The notes: a model not told the origin generated them from the letters alone. A DNA stretch of 63,816 bases from Ruegeria sp. HKCCA6707 (GCF_013033515.1 NZ_WQEG01000014.1:1-63816), one strand, 5' to 3'. Counted from the stretch's first letter, positions 23,987 through 33,985 are shown. Made by a program: numbers and translations.

Positions 23987-26152
23987 TTACCTTAACCGCA
24001 ATGCGTTCAGCGATACAGTGATGGATGAAGTCGACATCGCCAAGGCGGCGATAAGCGGCGTTGCCAGCCCGGCCACGGCCAAAGGCACGGCGATCACGTT
24101 ATAGACCGTGGCAATACGGAAATTCTCACGAATTCGTTTTGTGGCTTTCACAGCAGTGTCACAGGCCTCGGCGATGGGCGAGAGGTCATTGCCCAACAGG
24201 ACGATGTCCGAGGCCACCCGGGCCGCGTCCAGAGCCGAAGCAGGAGAGATCGACACATGCGCAGCCGTCAGCGCCGCCGTGTCGTTCAAGCCGTCACCAA
24301 CCATCAGAACCTTGCACCCCCGCGCGCCAAGCGCCTGCACTCGGGCAGCTTTGTCTTGCGGCAGGGCCTGTGCAGTCCAGTTTTCGATGCCCAGCCTTTC
24401 GGCCAAAGCACGGACGGCCCCCTCGGTATCACCGGAAATCAGGATCACCTCTTTGCCAGCGGCGCGGAATCCCGCTACCGCCTCTACCGCACCGGGGCGC
24501 AGGCTGTCGGTGAAGGTAAAACGCGTTGGCGCCTGTGATCCGATGGCCAACCAGGCCGTGGTCTGGTCGCCGTCAGCGCCACCCACCCATGCCGCTCGTC
24601 CCAACCGGACAGGTTGATCACGGTAGATGGCTTCGGTGCCGTATCCCGGCACTTCGGCCACATCCCGCAGAGAAACCGGTTTGATCCCCGCATCACGGGC
24701 CGCTTGCGCCAAAGCCACAGACAGTGGATGCGAAGAGGCCTCGGCCAAGGCCAACGCGACCGCAAGATCCGCCCGGGTATGCTCACCCAGATTGGTCAAC
24801 TCGGGTGTGCCCGATGTCAGGGTGCCGGTCTTGTCGAAAACAACCGTATCGACCTCGGCCAGACGTTCCAGCGCGGTGGCGTCTTTGATCAGCATCCCTG
24901 AGCGGAACAATCGCCCCGAGGCTGCCGTGGTCACCGCAGGCACTGCCAGCCCCAGCGCACAGGGGCAGGTGATGATCAACACTGCGGCCGCGATGTTCAG
25001 CGCGGTGCGTAGATCACCCGAATAGAGATACCATCCGAGAAAGCTGAGCGCCGACAGGATATGAACCCCCGGCGCGTAAAGCTTGGCCGCCTTGTCCGCC
25101 AAAGAGGTATAGCGCGACCGACCGGATTCAGCGATGGCAACCAGATCGGCCATCCGGTGCAGCGAGGTATCTTCGCCCACAGCCGTTGCCCGAATGGTCA
25201 ACGGTCCGGTCAGATTGACCTCGCCGGAGCTGACGGCCAACCCTTGCTGGGCAAAAACGGGCAGTGTTTCACCGGTCAGCAACGATCGGTCAAGCTCGGA
25301 CTGGCCCGACACGATGTCACCATCCACGGGCATCCGACCGCCGGGTCGCACAAGGATCAGATCACCTGCTTTCAGCTCGGATACCGCGACCTCTTGCTCG
25401 ACACCATCCACGACGCGGATCGCGCGGGGCACTTCCAGCGCCGTCAGCTCCTCTGCGGCAGAACGGGCGACGGCGCGCGTGCGGTAGTCAAGATACCGCC
25501 CGGCCAGCAGAAAGAAGGTCAGGGTCAGGGCGGCGTCGAAATAGGCGTGTTCACCGCTGAGCGCGGTTTCCCACAGCGACGTGACCAGGGCCAGAAGGAT
25601 CGCCAGCACAATCGGGACGTCCATGTTCAGACGTCTGACACGCAGCGCGCTCCAGGCGTTGGCAAAGAAGGGCTGCGCCGAAAACGCAATCGCGGGCAAG
25701 GCGATGGCAGCCGAGATCCAGTGAAACATGTCGCGCGTTGCGTCGCTTGCGCCAGACCAGACCGACACCGACAGCAGCATCACGTTCATCGAGGCAAACC
25801 CAGCCACCGCAAGCCGCATCAGCAGATCGCGGCCCGCCTTGTCGGATTGCGTGGCTGACAGCGCGCCGGGGTCCAGCTCATGCGCCTCATACCCGGCCTG
25901 TTCCAGAAGCGGGATCAAGTCCGTGGCCCGGGTATCGGGGGCCGCTTTGATCATCGCGCGTTTCAGGGTCAGGTTCACGCGTGCATCCTCGACCCCGGGA
26001 TGGGCGTTCAATGCGCGCTCGACCGAGGCGATACAAGCCGAACAATGTATGCCCGGCAGAGACAGCGCAATTTGCACGTCCTCAAGGATCGGGCGCGCCG
26101 CGTCCACAGGGGTGGCGACGCAACCCGGGCACACCGCCGTGCCAGTTGTCAT
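23987..26152 (-). CDS. ccoI: cbb3 oxidase copper-translocating P-type ATPase CcoI
   Basis: 721 aa from the ATG at 26152; four codons upstream a TTG opens the frame but is less likely. An N-terminal heavy-metal domain carries GIHCSACIASVE. The intramembrane copper motif CPC (ITCPCALGLAVP), the phosphorylation loop DKTGTLTSG, the SSHPLS motif and MVGDGLNDTAAL are all present. It delivers copper for the CuB centre of cbb3 oxidase. An extra N-terminal VCPGC motif sits ahead of the metal-binding domain. Part of ccoGHIS. Confidence 0.97.
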   Translation of the reverse strand: MTTGTAVCPGCVATPVDAARPILEDVQIALSLPGIHCSACIASVERALNAHPGVEDARVNLTLKRAMIKAAPDTRATDLIPLLEQAGYEAHELDPGALSATQSDKAGRDLLMRLAVAGFASMNVMLLSVSVWSGASDATRDMFHWISAAIALPAIAFSAQPFFANAWSALRVRRLNMDVPIVLAILLALVTSLWETALSGEHAYFDAALTLTFFLLAGRYLDYRTRAVARSAAEELTALEVPRAIRVVDGVEQEVAVSELKAGDLILVRPGGRMPVDGDIVSGQSELDRSLLTGETLPVFAQQGLAVSSGEVNLTGPLTIRATAVGEDTSLHRMADLVAIAESGRSRYTSLADKAAKLYAPGVHILSALSFLGWYLYSGDLRTALNIAAAVLIITCPCALGLAVPAVTTAASGRLFRSGMLIKDATALERLAEVDTVVFDKTGTLTSGTPELTNLGEHTRADLAVALALAEASSHPLSVALAQAARDAGIKPVSLRDVAEVPGYGTEAIYRDQPVRLGRAAWVGGADGDQTTAWLAIGSQAPTRFTFTDSLRPGAVEAVAGFRAAGKEVILISGDTEGAVRALAERLGIENWTAQALPQDKAARVQALGARGCKVLMVGDGLNDTAALTAAHVSISPASALDAARVASDIVLLGNDLSPIAEACDTAVKATKRIRENFRIATVYNVIAVPLAVAGLATPLIAALAMSTSSITVSLNALRLR

Positions 26153-26168
26153 CTGCGCACCCAACGCC

Positions 26169-26627
26169 TTAGCCCTTCACATACAGCGGAACGCGCTGCG
26201 CAAATTCGGACCCGTTAAGATCCTTGGCCACCAAGCGAATGTTCCAATTGCCAGCGCCCAGCGCCGCAGGGGCGGCATAGGCGATCCCGTCAAAATTGAA
26301 CTCAGGCGTAAAGTCGTCACGAACATGGGTCGCGCGCCCAACAACGGCTTGCAGTTCAGCCACTTTGACCGGCGCACCTGTCTGGTCGGTGATGCGCAGC
26401 ACCAGCAACCCACCGGTCAGCTCGGCACCAACCGTCCACCCAAGGGCCTCTTGTTCTTGCAGCCGTTCGTTGAACTCCTGACTGGCAACATATGAGTTCT
26501 TGACCTCAAGCCCAGGGAAGGTCTTGACCGCATTATAGGCCAGCACAAGGTTCACTGTGATGATCACACCAAATGCGGCAACAAAGATCGCCAAGGCGTG
26601 TTTCCCTTTGAATTCGCGTTCCGCCAT
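26169..26627 (-). CDS. ccoH: cbb3 oxidase assembly protein CcoH (FixH)
   Basis: 152 aa with one N-terminal transmembrane helix (about residues 10-32) and a periplasmic FixH domain. The start is 2 nt from the ccoG stop, and the downstream ccoI frame begins shortly after, so ccoGHIS is one tight operon. CcoH acts as an assembly partner of cbb3 oxidase and its copper ATPase. The family match rests on domain shape plus strict gene order. Confidence 0.93.
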   Translation of the reverse strand: MAEREFKGKHALAIFVAAFGVIITVNLVLAYNAVKTFPGLEVKNSYVASQEFNERLQEQEALGWTVGAELTGGLLVLRITDQTGAPVKVAELQAVVGRATHVRDDFTPEFNFDGIAYAAPAALGAGNWNIRLVAKDLNGSEFAQRVPLYVKG

Positions 26628-26629
26628 GA

Positions 26630-28057
26630 TCAGTTCCCTCGACCGTTGAAGGTTGTGTCTTTATACGCGCGCGCACCGCTCTCCAGATCCTCGACCCAGA
26701 TACGCAGCGATGTCACATCAGCCGCAGCCGGACCAGTATCCTGAGCGGCTACGATGTAGACACGAGTCAGTTGAGCGGTATCTGCTGCAACATCGACGGT
26801 ATCACCTTCGATGCCTTCGATCTGCAATTGCAGCGACGGATCGCCTGCCAAAGTCAATCGGAACGGCCGCTCTTCACCGTGTTTGTTGCGCAGGCGCACA
26901 TCATAGGTGTTGCGGATCGAACCGTCAGACATCGTGACAAAGGTCGGGTTGCGCACCGGTGCCACCGTCAGATCGATCTCGGACCGGATGAAAAGCGCGA
27001 AGAGCAGTGCGATACCCACCAAAGACCAAAGTGCTGTGTACATGATCGTACGCGGGCGCAGGATATGCTTCCAGACGCTTTTGGGAGGTTGGCCACCGCG
27101 TTCGCGTGCCTCATCGCTCAGCGCCATGTAGTCTATCAAGCCGCGCGGCTTTCCGATCTTGGCCATCACGTCATCGCAGGCGTCAATGCAAAGCGCACAG
27201 GTGATACATTCCAGCTGTTGACCGTCGCGAATATCGATACCCACCGGGCAGACGTTCACGCAGGCCATGCAATCAATGCAGTCGCCCAAATCGGCATCAT
27301 TGGTCCGCTTGCCCTTGCCGCGCGGCTCACCCCGCCATTCGCGGTAGCCAACGACCAAAGTGTCTTCGTCCATCATCGCGGCCTGAATACGTGGCCAGGG
27401 GCAGGCATAGATACAAATCTGCTCGCGCGCGAAGCCACCGAAGAAAAACGTCGTCCCTGTCAGGATCAGCATGGTGGTATAGGCCACCGGATGCGCATTG
27501 CCGGTCACCAGATCGCGCGCCAAGGTTGGCGCATCGGCAAAGTAAAACACCCAGGCCCCGCCGGTAGCCAGACCAATCAGGAACCACACTGTCCATTTCG
27601 TCAGCCGCAACCGGATTTTGCGCGCATCCAGCTTTTTCTGGTGATGCAGCCTGAGCCTTGCGTTGCGGTCTCCTTCGATCCAGCGCTCCACCAGAATGTA
27701 TAGATCTGTCCATACGGTTTGCGGGCAGGCATAACCGCACCAGACACGACCCAAGGCGGATGTGAACAGAAACAGGCCAAGCCCCGCCATGATCAGCAGA
27801 CCGGCGACAAAATAGAACTCATGCGGCCAGATCTCGATCCAGAAGAAATAGAACCGGCGGTTGGCCAGATCCAGCAACACTGCCTGATCAGGAAGGCTTG
27901 GGCCACGGTCCCATCTGATCCAAGGGGTGACGTAATAGATGCCCAACGTCACCGCCATGATGATCCATTTCAGATTGCGGAACGGGCCGGAGACGCGTCT
28001 GGGAAAAATGGGCTCCCTTGGGGCGTAGAGACTTGGGGCTGGATTGGAATCGCTCAC
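26630..28057 (-). CDS. ccoG: cbb3 oxidase accessory iron-sulfur protein CcoG (FixG/RdxA)
   Basis: 475 aa from a GTG at 28057, chosen because GGAG lies 7 nt upstream and the product then starts SDSNPAPSLYAPREPIFP as in relatives; a TTG five codons upstream is weaker. There are several membrane helices, a CxxxC site (CIYACPWPRIQ) and two ferredoxin motifs (CIDCMACVNVCP and CITCALCIDAC) in the middle. The C-terminal Ig-like domain is periplasmic. It is implicated in copper reduction during oxidase assembly. The FNR-like box at 28120-28133 lies 62 nt upstream. Confidence 0.96.
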   Translation of the reverse strand: MSDSNPAPSLYAPREPIFPRRVSGPFRNLKWIIMAVTLGIYYVTPWIRWDRGPSLPDQAVLLDLANRRFYFFWIEIWPHEFYFVAGLLIMAGLGLFLFTSALGRVWCGYACPQTVWTDLYILVERWIEGDRNARLRLHHQKKLDARKIRLRLTKWTVWFLIGLATGGAWVFYFADAPTLARDLVTGNAHPVAYTTMLILTGTTFFFGGFAREQICIYACPWPRIQAAMMDEDTLVVGYREWRGEPRGKGKRTNDADLGDCIDCMACVNVCPVGIDIRDGQQLECITCALCIDACDDVMAKIGKPRGLIDYMALSDEARERGGQPPKSVWKHILRPRTIMYTALWSLVGIALLFALFIRSEIDLTVAPVRNPTFVTMSDGSIRNTYDVRLRNKHGEERPFRLTLAGDPSLQLQIEGIEGDTVDVAADTAQLTRVYIVAAQDTGPAAADVTSLRIWVEDLESGARAYKDTTFNGRGN

Positions 28058-28119
28058 AGACAGGCTCCGCAACTGGCATTTCTGAGTGTGCTTTCTTCCA
28101 GATCACAGGACCAGAGACT

Positions 28120-28133
28120 TTGACATGGGTCAA
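28120..28133. promoter_or_regulatory. FNR-type box upstream of ccoGHIS
   Basis: TTGACATGGGTCAA is a perfect 5-bp inverted repeat with a 4-nt spacer. It matches 8 of 10 fixed positions of TTGAT-N4-ATCAA. It lies between ccoG and the LysR gene, upstream of ccoG, and is the likely oxygen-responsive activation site for ccoGHIS. Confidence 0.65.
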
Positions 28134-28168
28134 AACGCGCATCGTAAAGGCATCTTTTTGCTGCGGTG

Positions 28169-29047
28169 CTATTTAGCGGTGCGCACCTCACGCTTTAGCC
28201 AGTTGGTAAAGGTCTTTACGGTTGGTCTAAGGGGCGATTTTGGCGTGACAATATGGTATCCGCGTGTGTCGGGCTCGACAAAAAGCTCGATGATACGGCC
28301 CTCCCGAATGTCAGCCTCGATAAAGTGTCGCACGGTGACTGTGACACCCTGTCCCGATCTCAGACCGTCCAATAGCAGGTTGCCCGGCAATTGCGTACGC
28401 CCGGCACCGCGTTTCGGGCCAACACCACGCTCGGACAACCATTTGCTTGCCTCCGTGGTGCCGATTTCCTCGAGCCATGGTAGCTGAGCCAATTCGGCTG
28501 GCGACCAATCTTTTCTACCACCCAACAGCTTGGGCGCGGCGACAATCACCATCGGTGTTTGCAGTAACATCTCGCATTCAACACCGGGCCAGCCACCCGC
28601 GCCGTACCGAATGGCGACATCCACCCCGCCCGGGCGCAGTTCGACAACTTCGTAGGTCGGATCAAGGATCAGGTTAACCTCTGGATGGGCCGCGCGAAAA
28701 CCGGGCAGCCGTGGCATAAGCCACGATGCGGCAAAGGACGATGTCAGCGAGACATGAACGGGGCGGTCCTGGCCGGAACGGGCAAGGTCGCTTACAGCTG
28801 CAGCGATCGCACCAAAACCCAGTTGCAGGGCCCGCGCGAGGTGTTCGCCCTCACCCGTCAGGGTCAGCGCCTTGCACGAGCGGTCCAGCAAGGCAACGCC
28901 AATATGCTTTTCGAGCGCGCGCAATTGTTGGCTTATGGCAGCGTGACTGACATTCAAAGCCACTCCCGCATCGACGACGTTGCGTTTCTCGGCAAAGGCC
29001 GCAAAGGCCCTGAGGGTCGCAAGAGGAGGCAGGTTCAGCCAATCCAT
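28169..29047 (-). CDS. LysR-family transcriptional regulator (GcvA-like)
   Basis: 292 aa from the ATG giving MDWLNLPPLATLRAFAAFAEK; the open frame runs 49 codons further without homology. The winged HTH occupies residues 5-65 (ALNVSHAAISQQLRALEKHIG), and the remainder is a LysR substrate-binding domain. The sequence resembles the GcvA/AmpR branch. It sits between the two cco operons and is divergent from a 52-aa gene at 29148. Target and effector are unknown; autoregulation through the 100-nt divergent spacer is probable. Confidence 0.88.
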   Translation of the reverse strand: MDWLNLPPLATLRAFAAFAEKRNVVDAGVALNVSHAAISQQLRALEKHIGVALLDRSCKALTLTGEGEHLARALQLGFGAIAAAVSDLARSGQDRPVHVSLTSSFAASWLMPRLPGFRAAHPEVNLILDPTYEVVELRPGGVDVAIRYGAGGWPGVECEMLLQTPMVIVAAPKLLGGRKDWSPAELAQLPWLEEIGTTEASKWLSERGVGPKRGAGRTQLPGNLLLDGLRSGQGVTVTVRHFIEADIREGRIIELFVEPDTRGYHIVTPKSPLRPTVKTFTNWLKREVRTAK

Positions 29048-29147
29048 ATGTAATTCCAGCTTACATAAGAGAATAGCAATTGAGTCGCATTTTAGATTTG
29101 AAACGTCAATCTGTCTTGCAGAGACGCTGCGGCACAGGAGAAACGCC

Positions 29148-29306
29148 ATGCTGACTGTTTTTACCCGGTACTTTGTCACCGAAACCCAGATCAACGCACC
29201 CCACGTACGGGATGTACCAAGACCAAAGAGCCGAAAAACCCGGTGGCTGCCTGACCATCACTGGTGGAGAGAACATCCGCGCGCCAGGGATATGAACAAC
29301 CTTTGA
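29148..29306 (+). CDS. small hypothetical protein divergent from LysR gene
   Basis: 52 aa starting MLTVFTRYFVTETQINAPHV and ending in RARDMNNL. A strong GGAG ribosome-binding site lies 7 nt before the ATG, which favours a real gene. It is basic and rich in Arg, Pro and Trp (RWLPDHHWWREHPRARD), with no signal peptide or membrane segment. It shares a short spacer with the LysR gene, a layout typical of a LysR target. Function unknown; too short for a family call. Confidence 0.5.
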   Translation: MLTVFTRYFVTETQINAPHVRDVPRPKSRKTRWLPDHHWWREHPRARDMNNL

Positions 29307-29362
29307 ACCCGCTGGCACGACATTTCAAGATTTGGACAATGCCAAAACTCGTGCTGAAAAAT

Positions 29363-29441
29363 CGACACCGGCCGTCCTGGAAACGCGCGAACAGAGGGAA
29401 CAGCCGGTGTCGCAGCCTTCGGGCGAAAGACCGCCCGGAGG
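29363..29441 (-). terminator. possible termination/processing region after ccoNOQP
   Basis: Two structures follow the ccoP stop. The first is a hairpin (29416-29441; CCTCCGGGCG against CGCCCGAAGG on the minus strand, one G-U pair). The second is a perfect 10-bp inverted repeat, GCCGGTGTCG (29403-29412) against CGACACCGGC (29363-29372). Neither ends in a U-run, so intrinsic termination is uncertain. Confidence 0.35.
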
Positions 29442-29454
29442 TATTCTCTAGCTC

Positions 29455-30318
29455 TTACTGACCACCACCAAGCTGATGCACATACGCAGTGACAGCGCGG
29501 ATCTGTGCTTCGGTCAGGCGGGTGTCCCAGTTCGGCATCACGCCGAACCGGCTATAGACCACGGTTTCGGTCAGCTCTTCCTGGCTGCCACCGAACAACC
29601 AGATGGCGTCGGTCAGGTTTGGAGCGCCTTGCGTGATATCGCCTTTGCCATCATCGCCGTGGCAAACTGAACAATTGTCCGCGAAAACCACCGCGCCCGC
29701 TTGCGCTGCGGCATCATCGGTTTGGGCATTGGTCAAGGACATCACGTATTGAACCACTTGCGTGATCTCGTCTTCCTCAAGGATCTCACCAAAGGCCGGC
29801 ATCTGAGAATAGCGCGCGTCGTCGCTTTCCTCGTTCCGAATGCCATAGCTGACGGTGTAGTGGATGTCCTCCATGGTGCCACCCCAGAGCCAGGCATCAT
29901 CCAGCAGGTTCGGAAAGCCCGGAGCCCCCTGCGCGCCAGAGCCGTGGCATTGCGCACACCAGGTTCGAAACACCGCACTGCCCGCGTTTACTGCATATTG
30001 CTGCAGCTCGGCATTCTGGGCGATGTCATCGAGCGGTGTTTCAACGAGTTGCGCGTTCAGGGGGGCGTTGGCCTCTTGGAACGCTACCAGTTCCTGCTGA
30101 ACCTCACCGCGCGAAGACCAGCCCATGACACCCGCAGTTGCCGACTGCACCAAGGGCCATGCCGGGTACATGATCGTATAGATCAATCCCCAGAAGATGG
30201 TGGCGTAGAAGGTCCATAGCCACCACCGAGGCATCGGGTTGTCGAACTCTTCGATCCCATCCCAGCTGTGACCGGTTGTATTCGGATCACCCGGCTGTTT
30301 TTCAGGTGTCTTGCTCAT
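29455..30318 (-). CDS. ccoP: cbb3-type cytochrome c oxidase subunit III (diheme CcoP)
   Basis: 287 aa. The N-terminal membrane helix (about residues 30-55, WWLWTFYATIFWGLIYTIMYP) is followed by two cytochrome c domains with CAQCH (about residue 136) and CSVCH (about 220). It passes electrons from cytochrome c to CcoO/CcoN. The ATG overlaps the ccoQ stop by 4 nt, so translation is coupled. Confidence 0.98.
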   Translation of the reverse strand: MSKTPEKQPGDPNTTGHSWDGIEEFDNPMPRWWLWTFYATIFWGLIYTIMYPAWPLVQSATAGVMGWSSRGEVQQELVAFQEANAPLNAQLVETPLDDIAQNAELQQYAVNAGSAVFRTWCAQCHGSGAQGAPGFPNLLDDAWLWGGTMEDIHYTVSYGIRNEESDDARYSQMPAFGEILEEDEITQVVQYVMSLTNAQTDDAAAQAGAVVFADNCSVCHGDDGKGDITQGAPNLTDAIWLFGGSQEELTETVVYSRFGVMPNWDTRLTEAQIRAVTAYVHQLGGGQ

Positions 30319-30521
30319 GGCCGCGCCTCCTTGGATGTGGCGGGTTTGTTTTGCTGCGGTGCAGGTGCATCAACGTGGCGGAACGGGATGTTGGCCGTGT
30401 CCTTGTATTCCTTGCTGGCGCCCGGGCGGAAAACCCAGATCACGATGCCAACAAAGAACGTGAACAAGAGCAGCAACATCCAACTGTCCGCGAACTGTCT
30501 GAGGAGAGTGTAAAGTTCCAT
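30315..30521 (-). CDS. ccoQ: cbb3-type oxidase subunit IV CcoQ (FixQ)
   Basis: 68 aa with one transmembrane helix (about residues 15-34) and the FixQ motif VFRPGASKEYKD right after it. The tail is hydrophilic and Pro/Lys-rich. It stabilises the cbb3 complex. It starts 11 nt after ccoO and overlaps ccoP by 4 nt. Confidence 0.96.
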   Translation of the reverse strand: MELYTLLRQFADSWMLLLLFTFFVGIVIWVFRPGASKEYKDTANIPFRHVDAPAPQQNKPATSKEARP

Positions 30522-30532
30522 CTCTAGCCCCC

Positions 30533-31261
30533 TTAACGGTTCGGATCCGGGGTGAAGGTCGAGAAATCGACCAGCGTGCCCAGCATTTGCAGATATGCGA
30601 TCAGCGCGTCCGCTTCGGTCAGGTCAGACTGGCCGTCGAAATTGCGCACGTTGACCTTGTCTCCATAGCGTTCAAGCAGCCCGTCAAAATCGCTGTCGGG
30701 ATCAGCCTGCGCCTGGAAATCGGCCACCGCGTTCTCGATCATCTCTTCGGTATAGGGCGTACCCAGCACCGCGTTAGCCGCCATGATGTCGCCGATATAT
30801 TCACCGTTGAGCTTGCGGTTCTCCAGGAAACCGTATTTCGGCATAACCGACTCGGGCACCACAGATTGCGCGTCGCGCAGGTGGCGCACGTGCCACTCAT
30901 CCGAGTAACGCCCACCGACGCGGGCCAGATCAGGGCCGGTACGCTTGGATCCCCACTGGAACGGGTGGTCATACATCGACTCCGCCGCCAGAGAGTAGTG
31001 GCCATAGCGTTCAACCTCGTCCCGCATCGGGCGGATCATCTGGCTGTGGCAGACATAGCAGCCTTCACGCAGATAGATTTCACGCCCGGCCATTTCTAAG
31101 GGCGTATAGGGGCGCATCCCTTCGACCTTTTCGATGGTGTTCTCAAGATAGAACAGCGGGGTGATCTGCACGATGCCACCGATTGTCACGACCAGAAAGC
31201 TGAAGATCAGCAGGAGGGTCGCGTTGGTCTCGAGGATCTTGTGTTTGTCGAGAATTGCCAT
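30533..31261 (-). CDS. ccoO: cbb3-type cytochrome c oxidase subunit II (CcoO)
   Basis: 242 aa monoheme cytochrome c subunit. One N-terminal membrane helix (about 15-38) precedes the heme motif [11 protein letters not shown], with [10 protein letters not shown] and the axial-methionine region near VMPKY. It lies 14 nt after ccoN in the ccoNOQP operon. Confidence 0.98.
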   Translation of the reverse strand: MAILDKHKILETNATLLLIFSFLVVTIGGIVQITPLFYLENTIEKVEGMRPYTPLEMAGREIYLREGCYVCHSQMIRPMRDEVERYGHYSLAAESMYDHPFQWGSKRTGPDLARVGGRYSDEWHVRHLRDAQSVVPESVMPKYGFLENRKLNGEYIGDIMAANAVLGTPYTEEMIENAVADFQAQADPDSDFDGLLERYGDKVNVRNFDGQSDLTEADALIAYLQMLGTLVDFSTFTPDPNR

Positions 31262-31275
31262 TGCTCCGGCCCTCC

Positions 31276-32883
31276 TTATTCAGCCGGGACCGCGACGGTC
31301 AGGCTGGCCTCTTTGGCCGGCGCTTTCCGCACAGTCATCCACAGGTTGTAGCACATGATCAGCGAGCCAGCGACGAACATCACGCCACCCAAAGCACGCA
31401 CCACATACATCGGGAACTTGGCCGCCACGGTGTCGGCGAACGAGTTGACCAGGAAGCCATTGGCATCCACTTCGCGCCACATCAGGCCTTCCATGATACC
31501 GGTGACCCACATCGACGCGGCATAAAGCACGATGCCGATGGTGGCGAGCCAGAAGTGCCAGCTGACCATTTGCAGCGAGTAGAGCCGCTCGCGTTTCCAC
31601 AAGACAGGCACCAGGAAGTACAGTGCACCAAAGGTGATCATACCGTTCCAGCCCAGCGCGCCCGAGTGTACGTGACCAATGGTCCAGTCGGTGTAGTGGC
31701 TGAGAGAGTTCACAGCGCGGATCGACATCATCGGACCTTCGAACGTGGACATACCGTAAAAGCCGACCGAGATAACCATCATGCGGATGATCGGATCGGT
31801 GCGCAGCTTGTCCCATGCACCCGAGAGAGTCATCAGACCGTTGATCATACCACCCCAGGACGGCATCCACAGTACGACCGAGAACACCATGCCCAGCGTC
31901 GAGGCCCAGTCAGGCAGCGCGGTATAGTGCAGGTGGTGCGGACCAGCCCAGATATACAGGAAGATCAGCGCCCAGAAATGGATGATCGAAAGCTTATAGC
32001 TAAAGACCGGACGCTCGGCCTGTTTCGGGATGAAGTAGTACATCATGCCCAGGAAACCCGCGGTCAGGAAAAAGCCCACAGCATTGTGACCGTACCACCA
32101 CTGGATCATGGCGTCCTGAACACCTGACCAGACGATGACCGATTTCGAGCCCCAGATGCTGACCGGGATGGTCATATTGTTGACCAGGTGCAGCATGGCA
32201 ACGGTGACGATAAAGGCGAGGTAGAACCAGTTGGCCACATAGATGTGTGGTTCTTTCCGCTTGATGATCGTGCCAAGGTAAACAGCCAGATAGGCGACCC
32301 AGACGATTGTCAGCCACAGATCGACATACCATTCAGGCTCGGCATATTCCTTGGACTGCGTGCCACCCAGAATATATCCGGTCGCGGCCAGGACGATGAA
32401 CAGCTGATAGCCCCAGAACACAAACCACGCCAGGTTTCCACCCCATAGCCGCGCCGCGCTGGTGCGCTGAACCACATAGAACGAAGTTGCGATCAAGGCA
32501 TTGCCCCCAAACGCAAAAATCACCGCCGAGGTGTGCAAGGGCCGCAGGCGTCCAAAGTTCAGATATCCCTGCGCCCATTCAAAGTTCAGCGCGGGAAAGG
32601 CCAGTTGGAACGCAATAAAGGTTCCGGCGAGAAACCCGACCACGCCCCAGAATGCGGTCGCGATCACGCCATAGCGGATCACGTCATCCATATATTCGCC
32701 CGAGCGGTCCGTCAGCAGAACAGGCTCGTCTGTGTTTCGTAGCGTCCAGATGAAAAGCCCACCGGCGATCAGCATCACCAGTATCGCATGCACCTGATAC
32801 GCCAAATCGCGTGCATAATTGGTCCCGATTGCGGCGAACACCACGACCAGCCCAAGCACAATCAGCTTGATGTAATTTGACAT
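31276..32883 (-). CDS. ccoN: cbb3-type cytochrome c oxidase subunit I (CcoN)
   Basis: 535 aa from the ATG giving [13 protein letters not shown], preceded by an AAGGGA site; an in-frame ATG six codons upstream is less likely. About twelve transmembrane helices with the expected His ligands, for example [31 protein letters not shown] and [11 protein letters not shown]. It is the catalytic heme b/b3-CuB subunit of the high-affinity oxidase used at low oxygen. A perfect FNR box lies 95 nt upstream. Confidence 0.99.
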   Translation of the reverse strand: MSNYIKLIVLGLVVVFAAIGTNYARDLAYQVHAILVMLIAGGLFIWTLRNTDEPVLLTDRSGEYMDDVIRYGVIATAFWGVVGFLAGTFIAFQLAFPALNFEWAQGYLNFGRLRPLHTSAVIFAFGGNALIATSFYVVQRTSAARLWGGNLAWFVFWGYQLFIVLAATGYILGGTQSKEYAEPEWYVDLWLTIVWVAYLAVYLGTIIKRKEPHIYVANWFYLAFIVTVAMLHLVNNMTIPVSIWGSKSVIVWSGVQDAMIQWWYGHNAVGFFLTAGFLGMMYYFIPKQAERPVFSYKLSIIHFWALIFLYIWAGPHHLHYTALPDWASTLGMVFSVVLWMPSWGGMINGLMTLSGAWDKLRTDPIIRMMVISVGFYGMSTFEGPMMSIRAVNSLSHYTDWTIGHVHSGALGWNGMITFGALYFLVPVLWKRERLYSLQMVSWHFWLATIGIVLYAASMWVTGIMEGLMWREVDANGFLVNSFADTVAAKFPMYVVRALGGVMFVAGSLIMCYNLWMTVRKAPAKEASLTVAVPAE

Positions 32884-32977
32884 ATTGCGTCCCTTTGCCA
32901 TGCCTCACGCGATTCTTTTTGCCGCGCGAAACCTGTTTGACTGGGGTTGGTAATGCCGCCAGGGGCCGCAACTTGCC

Positions 32978-32991
32978 TTGATCTGCATCAA
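32978..32991. promoter_or_regulatory. perfect FNR/FnrL box between ccoN and usp
   Basis: TTGATCTGCATCAA matches TTGAT-N4-ATCAA at all ten fixed positions. It is centred about 100 nt from both ccoN (minus) and the universal stress gene (plus). FnrL from the same window would activate ccoNOQP here, and probably usp, under low oxygen. Confidence 0.9.
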
Positions 32992-33090
32992 GACGTTTCG
33001 CCGAATTCTGTGGTCATGTCCTTTTGAACAGGGTCCCCTGAAGGGGATTGGAACGCGTCGGTCACCAGAACAGCGAAAGATGAGAGCACA

Positions 33091-33930
33091 ATGGCGTATA
33101 AATCACTGCTGACAGTCATGACGGATACCGTGCTGGCGCAGGGGGCTTTGGCCCAGATGGTCGCATTGGCAGATGCGACCGATGCCCATGCGGACGCGCT
33201 TTGCCTTGGTGTGGATCGCAGCCAGACCGGGTATTACTATGCGGGTGCAAACGCTTTGATCCTGCAAGAAACCTTGAGCCGTGCCAATGCCGAAGCGGAT
33301 GAGGTTCTGGCCTTTGCCAAAGACTATCTGGGCAAATCCGGCATCCGTTGGGCCGCCGAAAGCGGAGTGGTCCAAATCGCAGATATTTCACGGCACGTTG
33401 CACGACGCGCCCGATTTTCAGACCTTGTCATCTTGCCAAGGCCCTATGGCGACGGGCGTGACGCCGAGGCGGAACCGATTGTCGAAGCAGCCATGTTCGA
33501 AGGGCATGCACCGGTGCTGCTGGTCCCCGATGACGCGACACCCTTCGTGAAGCCCAAGACCGTTCTGATCGGTTGGAATGAAAGTCCCGAAGCCATGCGG
33601 GCCATCCGCCGGGCCCTGCCCTTTTTGCAGCAGGCCGAAATGGCGCGGATCGTGGTCATCGACCCGCCCCGCCATGGCCCCGATCGATCCGATCCCGGTG
33701 GAATGCTGTCTCAGATGCTGGCGCGGCATGGCGTGAGATGTGAGATCGATGTCCTCAGCAAAACCATGACGCGGGTATCTGACATCCTTAGCCGCCACGC
33801 CACGGATACCGAAGCCGATATGATCGTCATGGGTGCCTATGGGCATTCGCGTTTTCGCGAAGCCATCCTTGGCGGGGCCACCCGCAACATGCTGGAACAA
33901 TCAACTGTTCCGGTCTTCCTGGCACATTAG
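33091..33930 (+). CDS. tandem universal stress protein (UspA family)
   Basis: 279 aa with two Usp domains (about residues 1-145 and 150-278). The second carries the ATP-binding signature GAYGHSRFREAILGGATRNML (G-x2-G-x9-G-T); the first is degenerate. Such proteins accompany cbb3 oxidase and FNR regulons in many alphaproteobacteria. The perfect FNR box upstream suggests anaerobic or microaerobic induction. Confidence 0.93.
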   Translation: MAYKSLLTVMTDTVLAQGALAQMVALADATDAHADALCLGVDRSQTGYYYAGANALILQETLSRANAEADEVLAFAKDYLGKSGIRWAAESGVVQIADISRHVARRARFSDLVILPRPYGDGRDAEAEPIVEAAMFEGHAPVLLVPDDATPFVKPKTVLIGWNESPEAMRAIRRALPFLQQAEMARIVVIDPPRHGPDRSDPGGMLSQMLARHGVRCEIDVLSKTMTRVSDILSRHATDTEADMIVMGAYGHSRFREAILGGATRNMLEQSTVPVFLAH

Positions 33931-33954
33931 CAAAGCGGAAAAGCTCGGACAGGC

Positions 33955-33977
33955 AAGCTGCCCCGTGTCGGCAGCTT
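33955..33977. terminator. hairpin between convergent usp and glsB-like genes
   Basis: AAGCTGCC and GGCAGCTT form a perfect 8-bp stem with a 7-nt loop in the 55-nt gap between two convergent genes. T-runs are short on both sides. It is placed correctly to act as a shared bidirectional terminator. Confidence 0.5.
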
Positions 33978-33985
33978 GTCAGTAT

